NCBI GenBank assembly: GCA_016715245.1
Contig: JADKAS010000018.1
Span: forward strand, 24,298 to 88,297
From: Saprospiraceae bacterium
GTDB lineage: Bacteria > Bacteroidota > Bacteroidia > Chitinophagales > Saprospiraceae
Direction: 5' to 3'
DNA length: 64,000 bases
Made by a program: the position numbers and the translations under genes. Numbering within the stretch: position 1 is the stretch's first letter; each line of letters begins with the position of its first letter. The notes under the pieces were generated by a model. It was not told the DNA's origin and searched no databases. It saw only the letters and a program-made list of their open reading frames with translations. Of the stretch, positions 18,591 through 28,818 are shown one piece after another.

Positions 18591-20693
18591 ATGAATGTAT
18601 TAAAATGTTTATTTATGATTTTATTGAGTCTTGCTACAGCTGGAATGGTGGCACAAAATAATCCGCTTTTGGAAAATTATCAAACACCGTTTGAGGCGGT
18701 TCCTTTTGATAAAATCACATTGGAACATTTTATACCGGCCATGGAGAAAGTCATTGAGAAAGGTAGAAGCGAAGTGAATGGTGTTATAGAAAACAATCAG
18801 CCACCAACTTTTGAAAATACTATTGTGGCCATGGAAAATGCCGGCAAAGATGTAGGCAGGGTATCAAAAGTGATTTTTAACCTTAATTCAATGGAGACCA
18901 CTCCTGAATTACAAAAAATTGTTCAAACAGTATCCGCTAAACTGACAGATTACAGGAATGATATTTTTTTGAATGACAAACTCTATCAACGTGTTAAAAA
19001 AGTGTTTGACAACAGGGACGCACTTCAACTTTCCGGAGAAAATGCTATGTTACTTGAAAAGTCTTACAAAGGTTTTTACAGAAACGGAGCCAATCTTAAT
19101 CCGGAGGACAAAGAGAAACTCAGAGCGCTCAACAAAAGGCTCTCAGAACTGGGATTGAAGTTTGGAGAAAATGTGCTGAAAGAAACCAACGAATTTGCTA
19201 AATACATCACGAATGAAGCTGATTTGAAAGGACTTCCTGATTTTGTTCTCGCTGCAGCTAAAGATGCAGCGGCAAAAGATGGAAAGGAAGGATGGAAATT
19301 TACCATACAGGCACCGAGTTATGGTCCTTTGATGCAATATGCGGACAACAGGGAACTAAGGAAAGAAATGTTTATGGCTTTTAACACGAGAGCTTTTAAA
19401 GGAAATGAATTTGATAACAGCGGAATCATTAAAGAGTTGGCAAATTTAAGATATGAAAAGGCTACTTTATTAGGATATGAAACCTGGGCAGACTATATCC
19501 TGGAGGAAAGAATGGCCAATTCTAAACAAATCGTACTTGATTTTCTGGAAGATATCAGAGAAGTGGCTGAACCTGCGGCTAAAAAAGAAATCGAAGAACT
19601 TAATGCATACGCCAAATTGAATGGTTTTGAAGGTGAACGACTGGAAAGGTGGGATGCTTCTTATTATGCTGAAAAATTAAAAAAGGAAAAATATGAGATC
19701 AATGATGAAATTCTGAAACCATATTTTAGTCTGGAAAGCACCTTATCAGGATTATTTACCCTTTGTAACAATTTATGGGGTATCACTTTTAAAAAGAATG
19801 ATAATATTCCTACATGGCATAAAGATGTTATGGTCTACGAAATCTACGATAAAAATGGAGAATTTCTTGCATTATGGTATGGCGATTATTTTCCAAGAAA
19901 AGGAAAAAGAGCCGGTGCATGGAACAATACCCTTCGCGATGAGTGGGTTGAAAATGGTAAAGAAATAAGACCTCATGTTGTGAATGTCTGTAATTTTTCA
20001 AAGCCCACAGGAGATGCCCCTTCTTTATTGACATTTAATGAAGTTGAGACATTGTACCACGAATTCGGACATGCATTACACAATATTTTTGCAAAAGGAA
20101 ATTATGGGTCGCTGACAGGTACCAGTGTATCATGGGATTTTGTAGAATTGCCGAGTCAGCTGATGGAAAATTTTGTTTCTGAACCTCAAATATTAAATAC
20201 TTTTGCCAAACATTATAAAACAGGTGAAGTGATCCCTAAGGATCTGGTTATAAAAATAAAGGAAAGTGCAACTTTTATGTCGGGCACAGTCTCCATGAGG
20301 CAATTGGCTTTTGGATACCTCGATATGACCTGGCATGGAAATAACCCTAACAGTTTTGACATAAATGAGGTGGAAGCCAAATCCGATGTGACCAGAATGT
20401 TATATCCGGAAGTGCCGGGAATATCAATTAGTTCTGCCTTCTCACATATTTTTTCAGGCGGTTATTCTGCAGGATATTATAGTTATAAATGGTCAGAAGT
20501 ACTTGATGCGGATGCTTATGAACTCTTCAGTCAAAACGGCGTGATCAATACAAAAGTGGCTCAATCCTTTAGAGATAACATTTTATCAAAAGGAGGAACA
20601 GTTCATGCCATGGAACTCTTTAAAAACTTCAGAGGCCGTGAACCTAAGGTGGATGCTATGTTTAAAAGATCCGGGTTAATTAATGTTCCTTAA
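18591..20693 (+). CDS. M3 family metallopeptidase (oligopeptidase A / dipeptidyl carboxypeptidase type)
   Basis: 700 residues with an N-terminal signal peptide (LKCLFMILLSLATAGMVAQ), so probably periplasmic. The zinc motif HEFGH lies in ETLYHEFGHALHNIF (about 490), with the third ligand probably in the WDFVELPSQLMENF segment downstream. The N-terminal half is the helical channel-forming region of M3 peptidases that restricts access to short peptides. Start is 34 bases after ffh. Whether it is a Dcp or an OpdA-type enzyme is not decided by the sequence. Confidence 0.93.
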   Translation: MNVLKCLFMILLSLATAGMVAQNNPLLENYQTPFEAVPFDKITLEHFIPAMEKVIEKGRSEVNGVIENNQPPTFENTIVAMENAGKDVGRVSKVIFNLNSMETTPELQKIVQTVSAKLTDYRNDIFLNDKLYQRVKKVFDNRDALQLSGENAMLLEKSYKGFYRNGANLNPEDKEKLRALNKRLSELGLKFGENVLKETNEFAKYITNEADLKGLPDFVLAAAKDAAAKDGKEGWKFTIQAPSYGPLMQYADNRELRKEMFMAFNTRAFKGNEFDNSGIIKELANLRYEKATLLGYETWADYILEERMANSKQIVLDFLEDIREVAEPAAKKEIEELNAYAKLNGFEGERLERWDASYYAEKLKKEKYEINDEILKPYFSLESTLSGLFTLCNNLWGITFKKNDNIPTWHKDVMVYEIYDKNGEFLALWYGDYFPRKGKRAGAWNNTLRDEWVENGKEIRPHVVNVCNFSKPTGDAPSLLTFNEVETLYHEFGHALHNIFAKGNYGSLTGTSVSWDFVELPSQLMENFVSEPQILNTFAKHYKTGEVIPKDLVIKIKESATFMSGTVSMRQLAFGYLDMTWHGNNPNSFDINEVEAKSDVTRMLYPEVPGISISSAFSHIFSGGYSAGYYSYKWSEVLDADAYELFSQNGVINTKVAQSFRDNILSKGGTVHAMELFKNFRGREPKVDAMFKRSGLINVP

Positions 20694-20725
20694 TAACCAT
20701 TTTTCGTTGGAGTAATATTTTAACA

Positions 20726-21535
20726 ATGGATGTTGAAGCTATCATTGAGGCTTTAAAAAAAAAGCCGGCTGACCTCAAAAAAACGGAGGCATTTATGGTA
20801 TTGCTTCATATTATGGATGACCTGAGAGATTTATGTCCATGGGATAAAAAACAAACCAACTTGTCTCTTCGAAACCTCACCATAGAAGAAATGTATGAAC
20901 TGGCGGATGCTATCATCGAAAATGATGTCGACGATATAAAAGAGGAGATTGGTGATATCATGCTTCATATGATTTTTTATTGTAAAATTGCTGAAGAAAA
21001 GCAACAATTTGATATTGCGGATGCGTTGATGCATATAGCCCAAAAGCTTATAAAAAGACATCCACATATTTACGGGGATTTTGAAGTCAGTGACGAAAAT
21101 GATGTTAAAAAAAATTGGGAACAATTAAAACTTAAGGAAGGAAAAAAATCAGTATTACAAGGTGTACCCAACGGATTGCCAGCCATCGTAAAATCCTACA
21201 GAATGCAGGAAAAAGTGGCTCAGGTAGGTTTTGAATGGGATCATATAGAACAGGTCTGGGAAAAAGTAAAGGAAGAAATTGGTGAATTAACAGAAGCCGT
21301 CGGTGAAAATAATGCTCAACATATTGAACATGAGTTTGGCGATGTTTTATTTGCGCTGGTCAATTATGCCCGGTTTCTTAAAATAGACCCTGAAACAGCC
21401 CTTGAAAAAGTAAATAAAAGGTTTAAGTCAAGGTTTGAGTTTATAGAAGAGAATGCGCCCAAACCTCTTACAGAAATGACACTGGACGAAATGGATGTTC
21501 TCTGGAATAAAGCGAAAAATTTTGAGAAAAAATAA
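20726..21535 (+). CDS. mazG: Nucleoside triphosphate pyrophosphohydrolase MazG
   Basis: 269 residues with two MazG helical domains. The first (about 25-115) has LCPWDKKQTNLSLRNLTIEE and metal-binding acidic motifs EEMYELADAI and EEIGDIMLHM; the second (about 170-255) has EEIGELTEAV and EHEFGDVLFALVNYARF. Hydrolyses noncanonical NTPs to monophosphates, limiting misincorporation. Length and domain order match the E. coli enzyme. Located 32 bases after the peptidase gene. Confidence 0.95.
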   Translation: MDVEAIIEALKKKPADLKKTEAFMVLLHIMDDLRDLCPWDKKQTNLSLRNLTIEEMYELADAIIENDVDDIKEEIGDIMLHMIFYCKIAEEKQQFDIADALMHIAQKLIKRHPHIYGDFEVSDENDVKKNWEQLKLKEGKKSVLQGVPNGLPAIVKSYRMQEKVAQVGFEWDHIEQVWEKVKEEIGELTEAVGENNAQHIEHEFGDVLFALVNYARFLKIDPETALEKVNKRFKSRFEFIEENAPKPLTEMTLDEMDVLWNKAKNFEKK

Positions 21536-21606
21536 ATCAATCTCTTCTGAAGGGATTTCAAAGTTATTTTATTGTTTATTGACACGATCATCATTTAAAT
21601 TCCGAA

Positions 21607-23912
21607 ATGAAAAATATTTTTAGTACATTTTTATGGTATGTTTTGTTTCTGCCACTTGTTTTTACCCAGAAACAAACTGGATTTGTATGTGAGATGGTAA
21701 ATGAGAAAATCATTAAAATAAAATATCTTTCTACCAATCCGGATTTTCAGTTTTTGGCAAGTGATGCTGTTTTGTTACCTGCAAAAGGTCCATGTACCCT
21801 TTGTCAGGAAGAACCTGACAGGGTATACATACCTTCGTTGGACCTTACAGTGATATCGAGACCTGAAGGCAATGGGTTTATAACTACTTTACAGGAGGAT
21901 GAAGAAATATACGGGGGTGGGGGAAGAGCGCTGCCTGTCAACCGGAGAGGTTATACTTTTCCACTGGATAATCATCCCTGGTATGCTTATGGTTATGGTG
22001 CTGATCACCTCAATTTTTCTGTACCTTTTTTTATATCTTCCAAAGGATATGGACTTTTTTTTGATAATCCTTCCAAGGGTCATGCCGATATCGGAAAAAC
22101 CAATAAAAATATCTTTGATTTGAGGTGTAGCGGTGGTGCTTTGGAATTATATATTATTATTGGAGATGTAAGTCAGGTTTTGTCCTCATACCATGCCCTC
22201 ACCGGCTTTCAGGAAATGGTGCCTAAGTGGTCAATGGGACTTTTTCTAAGTCGTTTTGGCTACACAAGCGAAAAAAACGTAAAAAGTGTAACCCGGAAAA
22301 TGGAAAAAAAAGGATTTCCGTTTGATGCGGTTATATTTGATTTGTTCTGGTTTGGTGACAGCATTAAATCTACCATGGGCAATCTGGATTGGGTAAATAA
22401 AAAAGCATGGCCGGACCCTGAAAAAATGATATCCGGATTTATGAAAAAAAATCGGAAAACGATATTAATTACTGAACCGTATGTACTGACTACCTCTCTT
22501 GAGTATAAAAATGCGAAACCTTTTTTGGCTAAAAATATAAATGGGGAGTCCTATCAACTTCCTCATTTTTATTTTGGAAAAGGTGGACTATTGGATATTT
22601 TCCGAAAGGATTCAAAGGAATGGTTTTTGTCAAAATATCAAAAACAGATGGATATAGGTGTAGCAGGTTGGTGGGGAGACCTCGGCGAACCTGAAAGTCA
22701 TCCTGAAGACCTTTACCACAATCTGTCTGAAAGAGGAGGACCTTCATTAGTGCCTTCTTCATTTGTGCACAACCTTTACGGACATGAGTGGACTAAAATG
22801 TTGTACCAGTACTATAAAGAAAATAATCCTAATTATAAACTTTTTAACCTGAATCGCGCAGGTTTTGGTGGGTCACAAAGATTTGGCATTATTCCCTGGA
22901 CAGGGGATGTAAGTCGTTCATGGGATGGTTTAAAAGCTCAGGTGCCCCTGCTTTGTGGAATGTCTCTTAGTGGAATCCCTTACATACATTCTGATGCCGG
23001 AGGATTTGCAGGTGGAGAAAAAGACCCTGAATTGTACACACGCTGGTTTCAGTTTTCAGTGTTTACTCCCATATTGCGACCGCATGGGACGGCTGTTTAT
23101 GACATTGATCCAGGAGCTGTGAGCTATCCTAGCGAGCCTGCCCTCATCGGAAAAGAGTGGGAATCCGTACTTAAAAAGTTTTCCTTTTTGCGTTATGAAA
23201 TGTTGCCACACAATTATAATTTGTCATACAAGCATTACCGGTTTGGATATCCCTTAATAGCACCAATGGTATATTATTTTCCCGGAGATACACAGGTGAA
23301 AGGGTTTGAAAATCAATTTTTTTGGGGAAGTGACATTCTCGTCGCTGCTGTAGTGGAGAAAGGAAAAATAACATTGAATTATATCTACCTGAAGCCCACC
23401 AATGGTACACTTTTCAATCTTCCCATTTTGATCAAAAATTGATGAAGATGTCGGGAAAAAATACAATGAAAATCGACATCAACCACTTGCCTGTATTTGT
23501 AAAAGAAGGCGCTTTTTTAGTGCTTTCCGGAAGTAAAAAAGGAAATACCACAAAAGATTTTGACACGGAACACATCGAAGTTCATTATTATTACAGCGCT
23601 GAAAATTCAGATTCTGAATGGTATGATGATATTGGTGATGACAGACTTGCCTTTACAAGTGGTAAGTTTGATCTGTTAAAATTTAATGCCAATCACACAG
23701 GAACTACTTCGAATATAAAAATTTCGACAGGTAATAAAACCGATTTGGGCTGGAGGAAGGAACGGAAAATAACTCTTTTTGTTCATGGGTTGGAAAACTT
23801 GCATGCAGTAATATCTGACAGCAAAAAGGTTTCTTCTAATAAGAATGGAGGTTATACGTTTGTGATGAGAAGAAATGAAGATATTACGTTGGAACTGAAG
23901 AAAAAAGAATAA
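21607..23912 (+). CDS. Secreted glycoside hydrolase family 31 protein, frameshifted in this sequence
   Basis: Signal peptide (IFSTFLWYVLFLPLVFTQ), an N-terminal beta-sandwich, and a GH31 barrel: MGLFLSRFGYTSEKNV, FPFDAVIFDLFWFGD, the nucleophile-region motif WWGDLGEPESHPED (about 358) and acid/base region WTGDVSRSWDGLK. GH31 enzymes hydrolyse alpha-glucosides, alpha-xylosides and related glycans. The frame breaks near 23385-23391: one frame ends KPTNGTLFNLPILIKN, while the other continues EAHQWYTFQSSHFDQ into INHLPVFVKEGAF, the expected C-terminal sandwich. One added base gives 769 codons. Probably sequence error. Specific substrate unknown. Confidence 0.88.
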
Positions 23913-23955
23913 TAAATCAATTTTTAATTGGCCATTTATGGTTTAAAATTAAAGG

Positions 23956-24408
23956 TTAAAGAATTTTTTCAAAGCACACGCTGTTCTCTATATTTTTGTA
24001 TTGCCCATAATTTGGGATGACTGAATAATTGTTTTTATTATACAATCTTATTGCTTCCGGTTGTTTTTTTCCGGTTTCCAGGATACATTTTTTATAGTTG
24101 AGTTCTCTGGCCCACATTTCCAGTTCTTGTAAAATCTTAGACGCAATATTTTTTCCTCTGTATGGAGGTAAAACATACATTCGCTTGACTTCCATTACTT
24201 CCGGTTCAAATTCCTTAAGGGCTCCTATACCGATAGGTTCATTGTTTTTATGTGCAACCATCGCATATTTAATTTTATCAATCTTGTTAAACTGAGCATA
24301 AAATGTATGTTCTTTACCGTCTCTTTCTGCGAGTTCCTCGTCGAGTTTAATGACCAATCTGATAAATTCAATATCTTCAGAATTTGTTTTTTTACATTTT
24401 ATCATCAT
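23956..24408 (-). CDS. GNAT family N-acetyltransferase
   Basis: 150 residues with the GNAT fold: IGIGALKEFEPEVMEVKRMYVLPPYRGKNIASKILQELE contains the acetyl-CoA pyrophosphate-binding R-G-K-N-I-A loop (about 90-95), followed by ILETGKKQPEAIRLYNKNNY. Substrate unknown; the pattern 'LETGKKQPEAI.LY' is common in small Bacteroidota acetyltransferases. Convergent with the GH31 gene. Confidence 0.9.
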   Translation of the reverse strand: MMIKCKKTNSEDIEFIRLVIKLDEELAERDGKEHTFYAQFNKIDKIKYAMVAHKNNEPIGIGALKEFEPEVMEVKRMYVLPPYRGKNIASKILQELEMWARELNYKKCILETGKKQPEAIRLYNKNNYSVIPNYGQYKNIENSVCFEKIL

Positions 24409-24494
24409 TTTTTAAAAGATACATTTGTGGAGGGAAATGGTATAAAAATCCATAATAAATCTAGTTTCGATTATTTGTAAAAAAGATTTTTATT

Positions 24495-26003
24495 TCATAT
24501 CTCATGCGGTATGTTTCCGGCAATAAAATCTTTAGCTATGTTGAGGGGCCTGAAAATAAAACGTTTTTTAAACCGGTGTTGCGTTGATCTTTTTAAAATA
24601 TTTATAAGAGACTGAATAACTTTAATGGTATGACTACCTTTATTTATCATAATACATTCTGCCAAAGCGGCATGTCCTGCATCTGTAATCTCCGAACGGG
24701 TAGCTAGTCCTGATTTATTGAGACTTTCCAAAACCTGAGTTGCCCAGATGACGGGCACATGAGCTGCTTCACAAATCCATAATATTTCTTCCTGTATTTC
24801 ACCCATTCTTTCAAAGCCAATTTCCACGGCGAGATCACCTCTGGCAATCATCACACCAAAATGTTCATTTTTCATCCCTTCCAACAGGATGTCTGGCAGG
24901 TTTCTTACGGATTCCGATGTTTCAATTTTTATAATAAGGGCAGGAATTTTATCTCCAATTTCAGCAATTTTAGTTTTTAACAGTTCCAAATCTGAGGATT
25001 TTCTCACAAATGAATATCCTACCAGATCCGCATGATTACATATGAAGGGTAGACATGCAATATCATAGGATGTCAATGAAGGGATATTCAAATCAGAATC
25101 AGGAAAATTCATTCCTTTTTGATTTTTTATACATTTTTTTTCAGAAGAAATACGCGTAATTTTAACTTCGGCTTTGTTGTTATTTATATTTATAACTTCA
25201 CCTTTGATTATTCCATCGTCAATATATACCCTGTCTCCTTTTTTTAAACTTGAGATAACATTTTCTTCTTCCGGACTGATTACAATATCTTTTTTGTTAA
25301 ACCCTTCTTTGTTATAGGCAAGCCAAATAATTTGGCCTTCTTCAATATTTACTTTATCCTTTTCATTATTTTTAAGTTTATCTTTTTTATGTCCGGTTTG
25401 AATAATTTTTGTTCGAATTTTTGGTCCGGCAAGATCCATATAAACTTTACAGGTTTTTTCCGTTTTTTGACAAGCTTTTTTTATGTTGTCAAGCATTTTT
25501 ATCCAAATTGTTTCATCGTCATGTGCACAATTGATACGAGCTATATTCATACCATTCAGAAGTAAATTTTTTATTGTGGTATAACTATCTGCGAATGACG
25601 AATCAAAGGTCACCATAATGGATGGAAGAGCATCAATATCTTTGGGCCCGAATAGAAAACGGTTTTTTTCTTCTCTAAGGGCTCCTGAAGATTCGAATGT
25701 ACATTTTTCAATATTTTTTTCATTTATTTTAGTACCTAATCGTTGCCTGATGGCTTGTAATTTACTTCTGATGTGGCTTTCGGCACTTGCTAAGGAAGAC
25801 AGTCCAACCTCATGAAGTTCATTTTGTATTTCTCTGATATCCTGGCTTCGCAATGCCAGGTAATGTAAAAGATTTTTTGCACTAATAATCTGGGTATTAT
25901 GTACATGTTGAATTTTATTTTTATTCTCTTTTTCGATGGTCAGCATCAGAGATTCCAGCTTAGCAAGCTGCTGATTCAAAACATTTAAATTAATACCGGA
26001 CAT
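24495..26003 (-). CDS. Pyruvate kinase-like protein without C-terminal domain, with N-terminal helical extension
   Basis: 502 residues. The catalytic A/B domains occupy about 125-480: substrate- and Mg-binding ALIIKIETSESVRNLP, MIARGDLAVEIGFERMG, and VPVIWATQVLESLNKSGLATRSEITDAG are clear pyruvate kinase signatures. The usual allosteric C domain (about 120 residues) is absent. Instead there is an N-terminal helical region of about 110 residues (LNQQLAKLESLMLTIEKENKNK, LQAIRQRLGTKI). MINKGSHTIKVIQSL replaces the usual MLNKGPY segment. It may be a catalytic but differently regulated phosphotransferase; activity is inferred. It lies 78 bases after a phosphate transporter gene on the same strand. 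Confidence 0.82.
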   Translation of the reverse strand: MSGINLNVLNQQLAKLESLMLTIEKENKNKIQHVHNTQIISAKNLLHYLALRSQDIREIQNELHEVGLSSLASAESHIRSKLQAIRQRLGTKINEKNIEKCTFESSGALREEKNRFLFGPKDIDALPSIMVTFDSSFADSYTTIKNLLLNGMNIARINCAHDDETIWIKMLDNIKKACQKTEKTCKVYMDLAGPKIRTKIIQTGHKKDKLKNNEKDKVNIEEGQIIWLAYNKEGFNKKDIVISPEEENVISSLKKGDRVYIDDGIIKGEVININNNKAEVKITRISSEKKCIKNQKGMNFPDSDLNIPSLTSYDIACLPFICNHADLVGYSFVRKSSDLELLKTKIAEIGDKIPALIIKIETSESVRNLPDILLEGMKNEHFGVMIARGDLAVEIGFERMGEIQEEILWICEAAHVPVIWATQVLESLNKSGLATRSEITDAGHAALAECIMINKGSHTIKVIQSLINILKRSTQHRFKKRFIFRPLNIAKDFIAGNIPHEI

Positions 26004-26081
26004 AGAAAATAATATTTGACAAATATATTAACAAAACGATTTTCTTAATGTGAGGAAATGCAGATGTTATCATGATTCTCA

Positions 26082-28610
26082 TCACTTATTTCCCAATGGG
26101 CTTTCTCCCTTCATCAATCTGTATAATAATTTTTCAAAACGGGATGATACGGCCACCAGATCTTTAGTCTCTAATAATATACTAAGTATCATGTCTGTAT
26201 TTTTAAAACCATATTCATTTTTTGAGATACCTTCAACCTGATGAGAGAGTGCTGATTCAATATTGTCAAAAATCAACCGCTTATTATATTTGATTTCTTT
26301 ATTTTTTTCATAATACTTGTTTTCAAGTGAATCAATTATTTTTTGAAAGTGGTTATTTACTTCTCTTTCAAGACTAAGAATAATTTCACTTTGTATGGGT
26401 GTCATTGGTTTATGAACATTTTTTACATGGTTTTGAGCTGATTTAATAATAAAACCAAGCGATTGCAAAATATCCTGCATAAGATCATTGCTGAGTATAT
26501 ACAACTGAGCAGTTTGTTTTTCAGTTAAATTTGATTTTTTTATAGCTTTAAACAGGTTGTTTTTTATGTCTGAATAGTAATCGTCGAGTTCATTATGTAA
26601 ATTATAAGCCTGAGTAATCTTTTTTTCGTTTTCCTTTTGTAGTCCTTCTATTGTAAGATTATAGGCTGCGGAAATTTTTGTCAGACTTTCTGCAATTTTT
26701 TTACCTGTTTTTTGCAGAGCAAGATCTGTATTAAGGTCAATGGAATTTAAAACATGTAATGAGGCATTTTTTTTATTTTCTTTCTCTTTGTGATGATGAG
26801 AAGTGTAAATAATAAATGAAATAAGGCAAAAGACCAGAAAAATAAGTCCTGCCAATTTCCACTGAACAAGAATGAGCGCTAAAATACCGGCTGAAATAAA
26901 TGCCACTGCAGCTGTAATAAACCAGCCAACAATTACATTGATTACACCTGCTATTCTGTATGTGGCTGATTCCCTTCCCCAGGCCCTATCTGCCAATGAA
27001 GTACCCATGGCCACCATAAAAGAAACATAAGTGGTGGAAAGAGGCAGTTTTAAAGATGTTCCAAGGGCAATAAGCATACTGGCAATTGTCAGATTTACCG
27101 AGGCTCTTACCAGGTCAAAGGCAGGTGCATCTACATCATTTGAAGAATCGAGAGGAGAAAATTGGTTATTGATTTTTTGTTGGACAGATTGTGGAATAAA
27201 GTGTCGTAGTTTTTCAACTAACAGAACGCTGCCTTTTACAATGACCCGGGACAGTTGATTTGAATTAAATTTTTCATCTGTTTCATCTTGCGTGCCAAGT
27301 TTTACTTCTGTTTCCGTTACGGTCCTTGATTTTTTTGAAAACCATAAGGTTAATATCATAATAATCCCTGAAAGGATAAGATAAATATATGGTGTTTTGA
27401 TAGGAAATTTAAGGCCTGACATTGTATATATTTCAGGACTTAAACTTAAATGGGATATGCTATTGGCTGAGGAAAAAAGTTCGTAAGATTGATAGCCTGC
27501 AAGAGGGACCCCAATAAAATTGACAAGATCATTGCCGGCAAATGCCATGGCCAGGCCGAAGGTTCCGGCAAAAACCACCAATTTCAGTGGATTATAGCCG
27601 AACCTGTATAATATTGTAAAAAGTAAAAACCAAAAGACAAAAAATATAAATAACAGGATACCAATATTTTCTTTGGCATAATTTACAGCTTTTTCTATTT
27701 TTTTATTTCCAAAGAAGGTTTCATATAATGGCTCCGTTGTATCTTTCTTTATTACTTTCGTAAAAATCAGATTTTCTCCGTCAATATTTTTTATGGTTAC
27801 AGTTTGTTCATTTGAGATTATATAATCTGAGTCAGGGTTGACAGATTTAATATATGTTTGTAATTCTGTTTTTGTAAGGTTTTCATAAGCATACGTTGAT
27901 TTTAAACCTTTATAAATTAAAAAATAACTCAAAGCAAGCATGGCCAGGGATGCCCAGATAATGCCAAAAATTTTTAATCTTTTTTCGTATTGAAAACTAA
28001 AAATGAATCTTGAAATCCACATGACTATAACCCCAAAACCAAAAGCTAATATGACCGATAAAAATATGCTGTAAATAATTGTTGAAGTTTTATTCCAGTT
28101 GATAAGGCCTATAATTCCATTGGCCGGATCATTGATATTAAAAAGATATTTTAAAGGCAGATTATCTTCCAGAATATTGACTCCGGCAATTATGATTGAC
28201 GCTCCCAATAATTCAAAGATGATGGATACAGTGGTTGAAGTGGGTAAACCCAGTGTGTTAAATGCATCCAATAAAAATATATCCGTAAGCATTACGGCAA
28301 GAAAAATGATAAGGACATCTTCAAGTGAAAAATATTCGGGATTAAAAATACCTTCCCTGGCAATTTCCATCATCCCGGCGGAAGACAATGCGCCTAAAAA
28401 AATTCCTGCTGTAGCGACCCACATTATTGTTTTGAATGAAGCAACTTTGGAACCGATAGCCGAGTTTAGAAAATTTACAGCATCATTTCCAACACCAACA
28501 ATAAGATCGGCAATTGCTAAACAGGCAAGGACGACAATACTGACTATTAAAAATATTTCCAATATTTCTGTTTTGAAGGTGTAAAAAAAGTAAATATACA
28601 GTAAATACAC
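26082..28610 (-). CDS. PiT family inorganic phosphate transporter with C-terminal PhoU-like region
   Basis: 842 residues. Two Pho4-type signature repeats: VGVGNDAVNFLNSAIGSKVASF (about 37-58) and AMAFAGNDLVNFIGVPLAGY (about 355-374), with about ten or more membrane segments up to about residue 610. Residues about 640-842 are soluble and helical (LNSIDLNTDLALQKTGKKIA, LSREVNNHFQKIIDSLE-type heptads), like fused PhoU domains seen in long PiT proteins of Bacteroidota. Probably takes up phosphate with Na+ or H+. The large hydrophilic loop between membrane blocks (about 235-300) is also typical of the long form. Confidence 0.88.
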   Translation of the reverse strand: MYLLYIYFFYTFKTEILEIFLIVSIVVLACLAIADLIVGVGNDAVNFLNSAIGSKVASFKTIMWVATAGIFLGALSSAGMMEIAREGIFNPEYFSLEDVLIIFLAVMLTDIFLLDAFNTLGLPTSTTVSIIFELLGASIIIAGVNILEDNLPLKYLFNINDPANGIIGLINWNKTSTIIYSIFLSVILAFGFGVIVMWISRFIFSFQYEKRLKIFGIIWASLAMLALSYFLIYKGLKSTYAYENLTKTELQTYIKSVNPDSDYIISNEQTVTIKNIDGENLIFTKVIKKDTTEPLYETFFGNKKIEKAVNYAKENIGILLFIFFVFWFLLFTILYRFGYNPLKLVVFAGTFGLAMAFAGNDLVNFIGVPLAGYQSYELFSSANSISHLSLSPEIYTMSGLKFPIKTPYIYLILSGIIMILTLWFSKKSRTVTETEVKLGTQDETDEKFNSNQLSRVIVKGSVLLVEKLRHFIPQSVQQKINNQFSPLDSSNDVDAPAFDLVRASVNLTIASMLIALGTSLKLPLSTTYVSFMVAMGTSLADRAWGRESATYRIAGVINVIVGWFITAAVAFISAGILALILVQWKLAGLIFLVFCLISFIIYTSHHHKEKENKKNASLHVLNSIDLNTDLALQKTGKKIAESLTKISAAYNLTIEGLQKENEKKITQAYNLHNELDDYYSDIKNNLFKAIKKSNLTEKQTAQLYILSNDLMQDILQSLGFIIKSAQNHVKNVHKPMTPIQSEIILSLEREVNNHFQKIIDSLENKYYEKNKEIKYNKRLIFDNIESALSHQVEGISKNEYGFKNTDMILSILLETKDLVAVSSRFEKLLYRLMKGESPLGNK

Positions 28611-28818
28611 TGCAGGGATTACATTATGTTTATGTTAAGTTTATATCCCATGTATGTAAAATGAAATATAAACTTAGTAAGAAAATTGAAATGAACGGCT
28701 GAACGTAGCAGTGTAGTTTTAATCACCAATATAATATTAAATTACAAGATATTATGGCCATTTAATTTCTTGTAAATATATCAGACTGTATTACGGAATT
28801 TAATCTAGTGAAGTACAC

